Below, piece after piece: positions 55,232 through 64,000 of a stretch of DNA of 64,000 bases. The DNA is taken from NCBI GenBank assembly GCA_964036295.1, contig OZ038473.1, forward strand, positions 12,724,501 to 12,788,500, read 5' to 3'. Within the stretch, counting starts at the first letter, position 1. Each line of letters opens with the position of its first letter. Source of the stretch: Plumapathes pennacea (taxonomy: Eukaryota > Cnidaria > Anthozoa > Antipatharia > Myriopathidae). A program made the translations under genes and the position numbers. The notes under the pieces were generated by a model. It ran no database searches, had not been told where the DNA came from, and saw only the letters and a program-made list of their open reading frames with translations.

Positions 55232-58200
55232 ATGGAGAAAATAAGTTCTCTAATGAAGTCTCTGAAAATCGCAGAGGCCAAAGAAGACAAGGCACTTCAG
55301 GGGGATATACACGCACAACTTGGTAACCATTATCACACCCTTGGCCAGTACGACCAGGCTATAAAACATCACGAAATGGACCTGAATATAGCAAAGCAGA
55401 TGAGGGACAAGGCAGAAGAAGGAAGGGCTTATGCAAACCTTGGGATATGTTATCGTGCACTCGGCCAGTGCGACAAGGCTATAAAGTATCAAGAAATGCG
55501 CCTGAATATCGCAAAACAGATTGGGGACAAGGCAGGAGAAGGAAGGGCTTATGGAAACCTTGGGGTTTGTTATCTTTCACTCGGCCAGTGCGAGAAGGCT
55601 ATAAAGTATCAAGAAATGCACCTGAATATCGCAAAACAGATTGGGGACAAGGCAGGAGAAGGAGATGCTTATGGAAACCTTGGGACCTGTTATCGTTCAC
55701 TCGGCCAGTACGAAAAGGGTATAAAGTATCAAGAAATGTGCCTGAATATCGCAAAACAGATTGGGGACAAGGCAGGAAAAGGGCGTGCTTATGGAAACCT
55801 TGGGAACTGTTATCTTTTACTCGGCCAGTACGACAAAGCTATAAAGTATCAAGAAATGCACCTGAATATCGCAAAACCGATTGGAAACAAGGCAGGAGAA
55901 GGAACTGCTTATGGAAACCTTGGGGTGTGTTATCGTTCACTCGGCCAGTACGAAAAGGCTATAAAGTATCATGAAATGAACCTGAATATCGCAAAACAGA
56001 TTGGGGACAAGGCAGGAGAAGGATATGCTTATGGAGGCCTTGGGATCTGTTATCTTTCACTCGGCCAGTACAACAAAGCTATAAAGTATCAAGAAATGCA
56101 CCTGAATATCGCAAAACCGATTGGGGAAAAGGCAGGAGAAGGAACTGCTTATGGAAACCTTGGGAACTGTTATTTTTCACTCGGCCAGTACGACAAGGCT
56201 ATAAAGTATCATGAAATGCACCTAAATATCGCAAAACAGGTTGGGGACAAGGCAGAAGAAGGAACTGCTTATGGAAACCTTGGGATCTGTTATCTTTCAC
56301 TCGGCCAGTACGACAAGGCTATAAAGTATCAAGAAATGCACCTGAATATCGCAAAACAGGTTGGGGACAAGGCAAGAGAAGGAACTGCTTATGGAAACCT
56401 TGGGAACTGTTATCTTTCACTCGGCCAGTACGACAAGGCTATAAAGTATCAAGAAATGCGCCTGAATATCGCAAAACAGGTTGGGGACAAGGCAGGAGAA
56501 GGGCGTGTTTATGGAAACCTTGGGAACTGTTATCTTTCACTCGGCCAGTACGAAAAGGCTATGAAGTATCAAGAAATGCGCCTGAATATCGCAAAACAGA
56601 TTGGGGACAAGGCAGGAGAAGGAGATGCTTATGGAAACCTTGGGATCTGTTATCGTTCACTCGGCCAGTACGAGAAGGCTATAAAGTATCATGAAATGCA
56701 CCTGAATATCGCAAAACAGATTGGGGACAAGGCAGGAGAAGGAACTGCTTATGGACACCTTGGGACTTGTTATCGTTCACTCGGCCAGTGCGAGAAGGCT
56801 ATAAAGTATCAAGAAATGCACCTGAATATCTCAAAACAGACTGGGGACAAGGAAGGAGAAGAAGGTGCTTATGGAAGCCTTGGAAACTGTTATGCTACAC
56901 TCGGCCAGTACGACAAGGCTATAGAACATTATAAACGGTTCTTAAGTATTAGAAAACAAACTAATAAAATAAATGAAGCATTTTTTAATTATAACCTTGC
57001 TAAATCTTATATGGCCATACAGCAGTACGAAAACGGAGGATGTGCATGTGAAGAGGCGTTGAAATGTTTCGAGACATTATTTGAGAATGTCGGACAGAAA
57101 GATCCAGAAAGAATCTCATTTATCGATATTTTCATTAAGACCTACAAACTCATGATCCTAATTCTCCTCATCCAAGACAAAAACGAAGAAGCTCTCGTTG
57201 TTGCTGAAAGGGGACGCTCGAAAGCCTTGGCACAACTTATGCTTACCAGTCATCATATCCAGTGTGCTGATGTCACTACAAGCAAATGTTTGCACCTGAG
57301 TGAAATTCTTGAGGTGGTCAAAGCCCTGAGTGATACAGTCCTTTTCTATGGACTCGACGTGGGCGATATAATCATTAGGTGGGTGATACAGCCGTGTGGA
57401 AATGTCCAGACGTCAGTTAGTGCGAATGCTCCACTGAAAGTTCAGAAAAATCCGCCAGAGAACAGTCTAGTTGTAAAACTTGCGAATCTAGACTCACTGA
57501 TCAAGAAGGCCATGGGTTTACTAAGATCAGGTTGCACTACTGAGTGTGAGGACCGCTCGTTATGGTTTCTTTATCCAGAAGAAGTTTCAAAACAGGCTAA
57601 GAACGATGCCAGGCTCGTAATGCAGTCTTTAGCAATGCCTTCAGTTTGGTCTAGTTTACAACTATCTGGAAATCAAGCTCGCCCTCTCGATGCTTCTCAA
57701 ACTGACCAAAAACCAACTGAAACGCCGTCTAGCAGTGAGGCAGCAACTGCAGGCTCAGATATAGAAGCGGAGCTGAACAGTGTGCTAAAAGAACTGCATC
57801 AGATTCTTCTTAACCCAGTGCTTCAGTTTTTAAAAGAATCATCCGTTGTCATCGTGCCCGACGGCTCTATCGCTTTGGTTCCATTTGCCGCTCTGATGGA
57901 CGAAAACGGACGCTACGTGGTAGAGACCTTGCGAGTAAGACTGGTTCCCTCGTTAGCAACAGCGAAAACTATCTTAGAGCATCCTCAGGACCTGGAAGGT
58001 GCAGTACGTCCTTTGATCATTGGAGATCCAGAGGTGGGTTACATTGAGAAAGACGGAAAGACAATCCCTGTGCCCAGATTAAAAAATGCAAAACTGGAAG
58101 CCAAAGCAGTTGCTGGTCACATTGACGGTCAGATCTTCACTGGGAAATACGCGACCAAAATAAAATTCTTGGAAAAATTTGAAAGTGCCAATTTAATCCA

Positions 58201-58636
58201 CATTGCGGCTCATGGTGATAGGGAGAGGGGAGAAATCTTGTTTGCCCCAAGTCCTGGTACAAAAAGAACCAAGGAAAATGTCATGTTGACGATGTCTGAT
58301 CTTGAAGGCAAACGCATGAGGGCATCACTGGTTGTCCTCAGTTGTTGTCATAGCGGCCGTGGAGACGTCCGAGGCGAAGGAGTAGTCGGCATCGCTCGGG
58401 CGTTCCTCGGAGCTGGAGCTCGGGCAGTTCTCGTGTCGCTCTGGGCAATTAGCGACAAGGCCACCGTGTTCTTCATGAAGGAGTTCTACGAGCATCTGAC
58501 TGAAGGAGAAAGAGCAAGTGAAGCACTCCATAATGCCATGACAGCCATGAGAGGGGACACGAGGTACAATCATCCCTGTTACTGGGCTCCTTTTGTCCTG
58601 ATCGGTGGCGATGTCGTTCCCTTCCGTAAGTCATGA
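55232..58636 (+). CDS. TPR-CHAT protein: 14 TPR repeats plus caspase-like CHAT domain (intronless)
   Basis: One uninterrupted frame of 1,134 residues. Residues 24-583 are 14 consecutive 40-residue tetratricopeptide repeats of the form AYGNLGxCYxSLGQYxKAIKY, followed by a degenerate repeat and a helical linker. The C-terminal part, about 850-1130, is a CHAT domain: VVIVPDGSIALVPFAAL, then IHIAAHGD with His994, then VVLSCCHSG with Cys1039 as the likely catalytic dyad, then RAFLGAGARAVLVSLW and a final CYWAPFVLIGG. CHAT domains are caspase/separase-fold cysteine proteases, and TPR-CHAT proteins occur in bacteria (including CRISPR-linked Csx29) and in expanded families in some invertebrates. Both catalytic residues are present, so protease activity is plausible. 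The repeats are homogenised at DNA level. Role in this animal is unknown; a signalling or immune role is inferred from relatives. Confidence 0.9.
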   Translation: MEKISSLMKSLKIAEAKEDKALQGDIHAQLGNHYHTLGQYDQAIKHHEMDLNIAKQMRDKAEEGRAYANLGICYRALGQCDKAIKYQEMRLNIAKQIGDKAGEGRAYGNLGVCYLSLGQCEKAIKYQEMHLNIAKQIGDKAGEGDAYGNLGTCYRSLGQYEKGIKYQEMCLNIAKQIGDKAGKGRAYGNLGNCYLLLGQYDKAIKYQEMHLNIAKPIGNKAGEGTAYGNLGVCYRSLGQYEKAIKYHEMNLNIAKQIGDKAGEGYAYGGLGICYLSLGQYNKAIKYQEMHLNIAKPIGEKAGEGTAYGNLGNCYFSLGQYDKAIKYHEMHLNIAKQVGDKAEEGTAYGNLGICYLSLGQYDKAIKYQEMHLNIAKQVGDKAREGTAYGNLGNCYLSLGQYDKAIKYQEMRLNIAKQVGDKAGEGRVYGNLGNCYLSLGQYEKAMKYQEMRLNIAKQIGDKAGEGDAYGNLGICYRSLGQYEKAIKYHEMHLNIAKQIGDKAGEGTAYGHLGTCYRSLGQCEKAIKYQEMHLNISKQTGDKEGEEGAYGSLGNCYATLGQYDKAIEHYKRFLSIRKQTNKINEAFFNYNLAKSYMAIQQYENGGCACEEALKCFETLFENVGQKDPERISFIDIFIKTYKLMILILLIQDKNEEALVVAERGRSKALAQLMLTSHHIQCADVTTSKCLHLSEILEVVKALSDTVLFYGLDVGDIIIRWVIQPCGNVQTSVSANAPLKVQKNPPENSLVVKLANLDSLIKKAMGLLRSGCTTECEDRSLWFLYPEEVSKQAKNDARLVMQSLAMPSVWSSLQLSGNQARPLDASQTDQKPTETPSSSEAATAGSDIEAELNSVLKELHQILLNPVLQFLKESSVVIVPDGSIALVPFAALMDENGRYVVETLRVRLVPSLATAKTILEHPQDLEGAVRPLIIGDPEVGYIEKDGKTIPVPRLKNAKLEAKAVAGHIDGQIFTGKYATKIKFLEKFESANLIHIAAHGDRERGEILFAPSPGTKRTKENVMLTMSDLEGKRMRASLVVLSCCHSGRGDVRGEGVVGIARAFLGAGARAVLVSLWAISDKATVFFMKEFYEHLTEGERASEALHNAMTAMRGDTRYNHPCYWAPFVLIGGDVVPFRKS
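55301..56980 (+). repeat. Coding minisatellite: 14 tandem 120 bp units
   Basis: The units are nearly identical at nucleotide level, each with a CTTGGGA-TGTTATC block, CACTCGGCCAGT and CCTGAATATCGCAAAAC. The first and last units are the most diverged. The period of 120 keeps the TPR frame and leaves other frames open as well (for example 55447-55974, frame +1), which are not real genes. Confidence 0.95.
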
Positions 58637-58660
58637 GACCACGATAAAGTGCTGTATGGC

Positions 58661-58868
58661 TTAACCCTTTTACTCCCAAGAGTGATCAACTTCAATTTTC
58701 TCCTTCAATCTCTCATTAGCAATATATGACACCGTATGGAGAATTTGTCACTTGATAGTTTGCTCAGTTGAAAGCTGATTGAACAATCAATTCTCACCAC
58801 ATCACTTATACATTTTCTTTTTTCTGGGTTGGGAGAATCTGCATTTTGAGCTTGGGAGTGAAAGGGTT
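58661..58868. repeat. MITE family 1 copy after the TPR-CHAT gene
   Basis: It begins TTAACCCTTTTACTCCCAAG only 24 bases past the stop codon and ends TTGGGAGTGAAAGGGTT. It probably lies in the 3' untranslated region. Confidence 0.85.
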
Positions 58869-59710
58869 CATCAAATAACCAGTGCAAACACGAAGAAATG
58901 TCGACTTTCTTTTGTGAATGAAGGAGCTACCTAACACTAATTGGGCCGATTATTGTTAGATGAAGCTTCTGTGATGTATTATTTCCAAAATATTTTTTGT
59001 ACTCCCTTACAGTTTTTCAGTTCAATTTACAACTGAGTTATGGTACTTTAGACATTTGTCAATCCAGAACATTACAAACATTATTAAGTTAACAACTGAT
59101 TCACACTCAGCCATCTATGCCTTACTTATAGGAAGCCCAGTTCAGGCGGCACACTTTTCATGAGCCAAAAGCGATGCACATTAGCTCAAACAGTGGCTTT
59201 TGCTCTTTTGCACTGAGTTCGGGTCATGGAAAGTTCGGCGTCTAACTTTTGAGTAGACTGCGCCCACTCCCTCCTTTTCCCGCCAAAATCATATTACAGA
59301 AGCCCACAAGTGTGGCCCCATTCTCCGCGCGCCATACTCTTCCGCGCTCACGACTATAGGCTTCCACAATACGATCCTGGAGGGAAATAGAGGGACATAT
59401 CTAGGGTTCACACAGAGACATGGGCATCAAAATCCCATGACCTGAACACGTTTTCCTGATATCCATGACTCTTCCAAGCCTGGAATTTCGTGGCTTTCCA
59501 CGAACATGTGAACCCTGTTATCTCTTTAGAATGAAGTAAACACTAGATTACATTATTTTGATTTTACATTTACTTGTATAACTTTCCCATTTTGTCGCGA
59601 GACGTTTTTTCAGTCGGCTATCACAGGACTGCAAGTGTTTGCTGTCTTTGTATTGTGCAAAAAATCCCCCATCTATCCCACCCCCTGTACAATAGTACCC
59701 ACGTGATTGT
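58869..59710. other. Spacer between convergent TPR-CHAT and DYNC2I2 genes
   Basis: No gene is seen. A segment at about 59256-59355 containing CTCCGCGCGCCATACTCTTC recurs at 61887-61995 in a DYNC2I2 intron, marking another dispersed repeat. Confidence 0.5.
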
Positions 59711-62700
59711 CTACTCCGTCGTTTGCGCATTCGCAAGGTCCGTGAGAACGTCCATCTCCCTAGCTCCCTGATTGGTCAGCTCGTCACCAAGTCTCCAGAT
59801 TTTGACGAAGCCTTCGGCGTCTCCCGTGGCAACCAGCTGACGCCTGGAGAAAAAACAAACAGGTTACTTGCGCACCCTCGTTCCCAGGATACTCTCCCTA
59901 CGCAAGGTGGAGTATGAGCCTGGTAACTAGTATGCGGCTTCAATTGGCCACCCACTTGGGTAAACTCGTATTGACTTGCGGTTTCTTTCGTTGCCTTTGG
60001 TCGATCTTTAGGTGAAGTTCACACTCGAGCTAGCGCACGTTTCTCACCGACCACCCGCACGTCATTGTGGATATTAGAGCAGTTTTCGGAAGACTTTCGT
60101 AAAACCAAAACCAAAGTAATGTTACAAACGCCAATCACAAAGGCTGTAGGAAAACACTTTTAACCAACAAGAAACAACAAATTTGCTACTAGGTTTACTT
60201 CGAAGAAGACATCAATTAGCGAGAATGCTTGAGTTAGCATATCGCAACCGTGATTTGCTTTTGATCCTGATTGGTTAAAAATGCCGCGGAACTTTGGACC
60301 AATCCAAAAGCGTAACAAACACAAAACCAAAGCAATCATGCACACGATACTTTCCACAGTCATCCGAAAACCGCTGTTGTAACAATTACTATCGTTTAAT
60401 ATCCTTTTGTAACTATATATTGCTATGTATACAGTTTGAAGTTTACTTTTACCAAGTAAACGTTTTTACTTTAATGTCAGTTTCATTCCTACTGCTGATT
60501 GTAACTCATGATTTATCGAAAACATTTCTTATTCATAGTTACTCTGTAAATCTGAGTTTAAAATAAACTTCATGTTGTAAACAATACAAAGTGGTCGCAT
60601 CAACTGTTGTTAAGGGAATTGAATGATCCTTTAGTAACTTCTCTGAGCTTATGAGTAGACTTGGGTATGTGAGTCAATACAGTCTCAAAAGCTAGTGACC
60701 GCTTTTCCACTTGTCCAAATACAGAAAAGGTTAGATGTTTCAAAATATCAGGAAAACATGTAGGCGTATGCCACGTTATCCGGGTGGTTCACATCCAGCA
60801 GAGGGCGGGGAGAAAAAAAGGGGGCAAGTGTTACACAAAGACTGACGTAAAATTCGAGCGTTTGTGGTGTATAGTGATGATATTGAGCACAGAAAGAGCA
60901 AGTTTTTCGTGAAGAATGCTTTCTCTGACCGTGGTCGTCTGTCAGATCGCGGAAGCGCTTCTAGTATCTCCCACTTGATTTACAAAATTTCACCAGACAT
61001 ATCTTAAGTTACAATATTGGTGACAAGTGTTTTATAAGTGCCGGGCGTACATTTACCTGTTAGTATTGTGTTCTAACGCGTAAACTGGACTTTGAGGCGA
61101 CACATCCAGAACCGTTACGGGATTGATACGATTTACCTGCAACAAAGGGAAAATGAAGAAGAGTGAGTTACTGAGGTAGCAGACACACATTTTTTTAGCC
61201 AATCTTAGCCAGAGTTAGTCAGTTACATTTCATATTTCGCTTGTTCACATTTGTGTAGCCTGTTATATATGTCTAGTGTCCCCGATTAGAAGTGATGCTA
61301 AAGGACTTATGACACTATAATAAAGTTCATTCATTCAATGTTTAGGACAAGGCGAGAAGGCCACGGGACAAAAGCAACGAGAACAAGAGTTCAGACTAAG
61401 AGATTTCTTTAAGTTAAAACTTCCGGCCATCACCTTCAGATCATAGATCAGGAGTCTTCCATCAGCAGTGACTACGGAGAACACAAGAGGTCGAGAGGGA
61501 GACCAACGAACTTTGAACAGATAACCAGCAGCAGGATCCAGCGACAGCAGGGGCTTGGACTGAAAACACACCAATCAGCAATCAGCGCTTTAACAACAGG
61601 TGACACATGCGCGCCGCTGTCGCGTAATGTATGTTTCACCCCCCCCCCCCCTCCCCCATCTGCTTCCCCGCCTGTCCCGCTTTAGTGCAAATGGCCTTCT
61701 AGTCTTCACGAACAACAAAAGCACAAAGAAAATATAACTCTTGATTCTTGTGCTTTTGCGCTTACGTCGAACCTGTAGTTTTCGCTGTGAAATAAGGGCT
61801 CTTCTGCTTGCGCTACTCGTGGAAACCAGGCTTTACATTAAACATGAGTTCGAACCAAAAGCATAAAAGGCGACGCTGGCTGTAGACTGCGAACAGTCCT
61901 CTCCTTTTCTCCCCAAGGCATATTGCGGAAGCCTAGTTACGAGCGCGGCCCAATTCTCCGCGCGCCATACTCTTCCGCGCTCGCGACTGGGCTTTCTTGG
62001 GGTGGGGGGGACAGTGGCTGCCTCTGCTTGTCTAACTGACCTGTAGCATGGAGTAGAGCCTGATAGAGGCATCCGTGCCGCACGACAGAAACAGATTCCT
62101 GTGATAAGGCGAACAGTCCACAGAGAAGACAGGGCCGTAGTGAGGAGAAAAGGCGAACGTGACGGGAGAGCGAAGATCTACGGAACTCTGAACATCTGCA
62201 AAATGGATTAGAGATGTAGAAAGTTGAGATAAAACGGCAAAAATTGCGAAGGAACCGTTGTACCATCTGAGCATGCCAAGAGCAACAAAGGGCCTAAAGA
62301 CAGGTTTGAATTACAGGGCTTCATTCTTGGAAAAAAATTTACCCGTAGCCCTAGGTCCTCTGGAGTTCGTGGAACATTTGAAGACGCCACCCGCTTCAGA
62401 CCCCAAGACAAACAAACTCTTGTCCTCGTGTGAGAAACACACGGATGTCACTAAAAACAAACAAACAAAAATCAACACCAGCAAGTACTGTGCAGCTCGG
62501 ACAAAACGCAAACAAACAAAAAAAAAACAAAGAAACTCAAGTTATAAAATCAGTATATAGGATGGGGCAAGTCGCACCTCCCATTTCAGCCTCCCCTCTC
62601 GCTTTACTCAGCCGCATACTACGAGGAACACTCTCCGTTTGTAGTATGAAGCCTTTGACCAGCTTCAGATCACGCAGGCCAGGCAACATCTGCCAAATGA

Positions 62701-63872
62701 GAACTTTGCCGTCTCCACTGATACTTAAAACCTGCCAAAGGAAGAGAACTTGCCATAAACATGCAGGTAAAACACTGGCCGGAGGGAGGACAAGGGGCGG
62801 AGGAGGAAATGACAACAGTCTACAATAATGTACAGGTCGATGTGAATCTTCTGAACGCTGTAAGTTGTGTGTTGATTGACGTTTCAAGCGTTACCTTTGG
62901 GTAGACAGGTTCTTTGAGGAACTTGGCTCGAAATGTCGGTGCACACATTCTTCCACAGCGATCAGCTTATCCATATCAGCCTCACAGATACATGTTAAAG
63001 CGTACACCGTAAAGAATGTCAACTCTTTGTCCGAGCGAAAAGGGTCTCTCTTAGCTCTGACGAAAGACTGACGCTCTAAATCTCGGCAAATACTTTCTTT
63101 ATAACGTCCATTTAATCCGCCCCAGCCTTACGTTGAAACGTGATTCCGCGTTTTAGCGTCAAAATTTTGAAGAAAGTTGCTACACTGATGCAGACCAAAT
63201 TAAACTAGTTCTTGCAATGGCATTAACGTTTGTACCTGGTATTTTGTTGCTTTGGAATCGGTGTCTAGAACCCACATGACCTGATGAAAGACAGTGCAAA
63301 AATAAACAGTAAATTGTTAGCAAAGACAACTCTATCTATACACTGTGAGTGTGCTAACTGTGTTAATCTGACTGGGTAGAGTGCAGGGGACGCGTGGAAG
63401 GAAAATCCCGTTGGAGTTTATACCGCTGCTTGGTCGCACTGGTGACTGTGACGACAATAACGTCGACACTTACAACTTCTCTAGTGCAAAAGACGCTTTG
63501 TCTCCGAAAAAAATGTCAGTGAGTTGCTACAAACTTTAAAGAAGCGGGCAGTTTTCTCTGGAGGCTCAACTAGTATCAACTACACATTCTGGTGTGACCA
63601 TGTCCTAAGTTGTAACGTCCAAGTGTCTGAGCACCACATAAGTTGTTTGGATGTTCAAAACATATTTTAAAGATTAAACTTGGGTTCATTTTATGCACCA
63701 AAAATTTGGAATCAAAAACAAATTTTGAACCATAACGGTTTTTCATCGAAGCTTCCCCTTTGTATTAGTAAGATTACCTTGGTTACTGGCTCTCGATGTG
63801 AATCTGAACCTAACCCAGAGCTAGCCACGAGAGTTTCATCTTCATTGCCAATATTCCACACCTGAACTTCAC
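59711..63872 (-). CDS. DYNC2I2: Dynein-2 intermediate chain 2 (WDR34), last eight exons, 5' end outside window
   Basis: Exons in coding order: 63778-63872, 63236-63280, 62578-62731, 62343-62450, 62041-62195, 61434-61559, 61057-61136, 59711-59843 (896 nt of coding sequence; the first exon shown starts in phase 1). Read through, they give a WD40 propeller: [85 protein letters not shown] and [19 protein letters not shown]. The order and spacing match WDR34/DYNC2I2, an intermediate chain of the dynein-2 motor that drives retrograde transport in cilia. The chain ends shortly after the last blade at a TAG. The N-terminal part, which binds light chains, is not in the window. Confidence 0.9.
60074..60376. 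repeat. TIR element with GTTTTCGGA(T/A)GACT ends in the last DYNC2I2 intron
   Basis: The left end, TAGAGCAGTTTTCGGAAGAC, is mirrored by CAGTCATCCGAAAACCGCTG. AACCAAAACCAAAGTAAT-type sequence inside links it to 40283-40595. Confidence 0.7.
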
Positions 63873-64000
63873 CTGAAACCAAACCCAAAGCCCTCGAGTT
63901 TATACCACATGACATTTTCACAGATAGAACCTGTGCTACATGCAATAAATCTCAACATAGTAAATGTGCATCAGCCTGACATGAGCTTGGCACCAGTCTG
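63873..64000. other. DYNC2I2 intron sequence at the window end
   Basis: The acceptor at 63873-63874 and the phase-1 start of the adjacent exon show that the gene continues beyond 64000. No further exon is visible here. Confidence 0.6.

Noticed and set aside
55447-55974. A 175-codon frame within the TPR repeats (and similar shadows)
   Set aside because: The 120 bp period is a multiple of three, so a second frame stays open through identical repeats. It lacks any motif and is internal to the TPR-CHAT frame.
55301-56980. Regular 120 bp repeats as a CRISPR-like or satellite array
   Set aside because: There are no unique spacers, and every unit encodes one TPR in the same frame of a 1,134-residue protein.

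Overview
This is nuclear DNA of a metazoan, most likely an anthozoan cnidarian (a stony coral or sea anemone). The evidence is AT-rich sequence, short exons bounded by GT-AG introns, many MITE-like inverted-repeat elements, and a mix of gene families (DD3-3-like secreted proteins, two-domain CDADC1-type deaminases, a TPR-CHAT protein) next to conserved animal genes (DBF4, SRP72, DYNC2I2). The taxon is inferred from this gene and repeat content; no similarity search was run. I built the exon models by hand from splice sites, reading-frame phase and comparison of paralogues. Every multi-exon model below keeps an open reading frame across all its joins.

Region 1 (1-27,005) is a cluster of four paralogous genes for secreted DD3-3 family proteins, in alternating orientation: D (minus, only its first exon in the window), A (plus), B (minus) and C (plus). 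A, B and C each have nine coding exons with identical intron phases (0,0,1,1,2,2,1,1), so they come from duplication of one intron-bearing ancestor. Their introns hold a truncated LINE, foldback elements, pogo/Tigger-like MITEs and many copies of a roughly 200 bp MITE.

Region 2 (27,988-36,071) is a tandem array of three intronless genes for proteins with two cytidine/dCMP deaminase domains, resembling CDADC1, plus two decayed fragments between the second and third genes. In all three intact genes the N-terminal domain keeps its zinc ligands but lacks the catalytic glutamate. The C-terminal domain has a complete His-x-Glu ... Pro-Cys-x2-Cys site.

Region 3 (38,646-53,286) holds two conserved genes on the minus strand: a DBF4-like regulatory subunit of the Cdc7 replication kinase (6 exons) and SRP72 of the signal recognition particle (22 exons, 662 residues). 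DBF4 intron 3 contains a 1,483 bp transposon-like unit with perfect 140 bp terminal inverted repeats and a 9 bp target duplication; it carries a broken RecQ-helicase-like fragment.

Region 4 (55,232-63,872) holds one long intronless gene for a TPR-CHAT protein (14 nearly identical 40-residue TPRs followed by a caspase-like CHAT domain) and, convergent with it, the last eight exons of DYNC2I2 (WDR34), a dynein-2 intermediate chain.

The conserved genes serve DNA replication, protein targeting and ciliary transport and are not obviously linked. The accessory genes (tandem deaminases with decaying copies, a repeat-homogenised TPR-CHAT gene, duplicated secreted proteins) look like fast-evolving families. 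A defence role for the deaminases and the TPR-CHAT protein is a hypothesis only.
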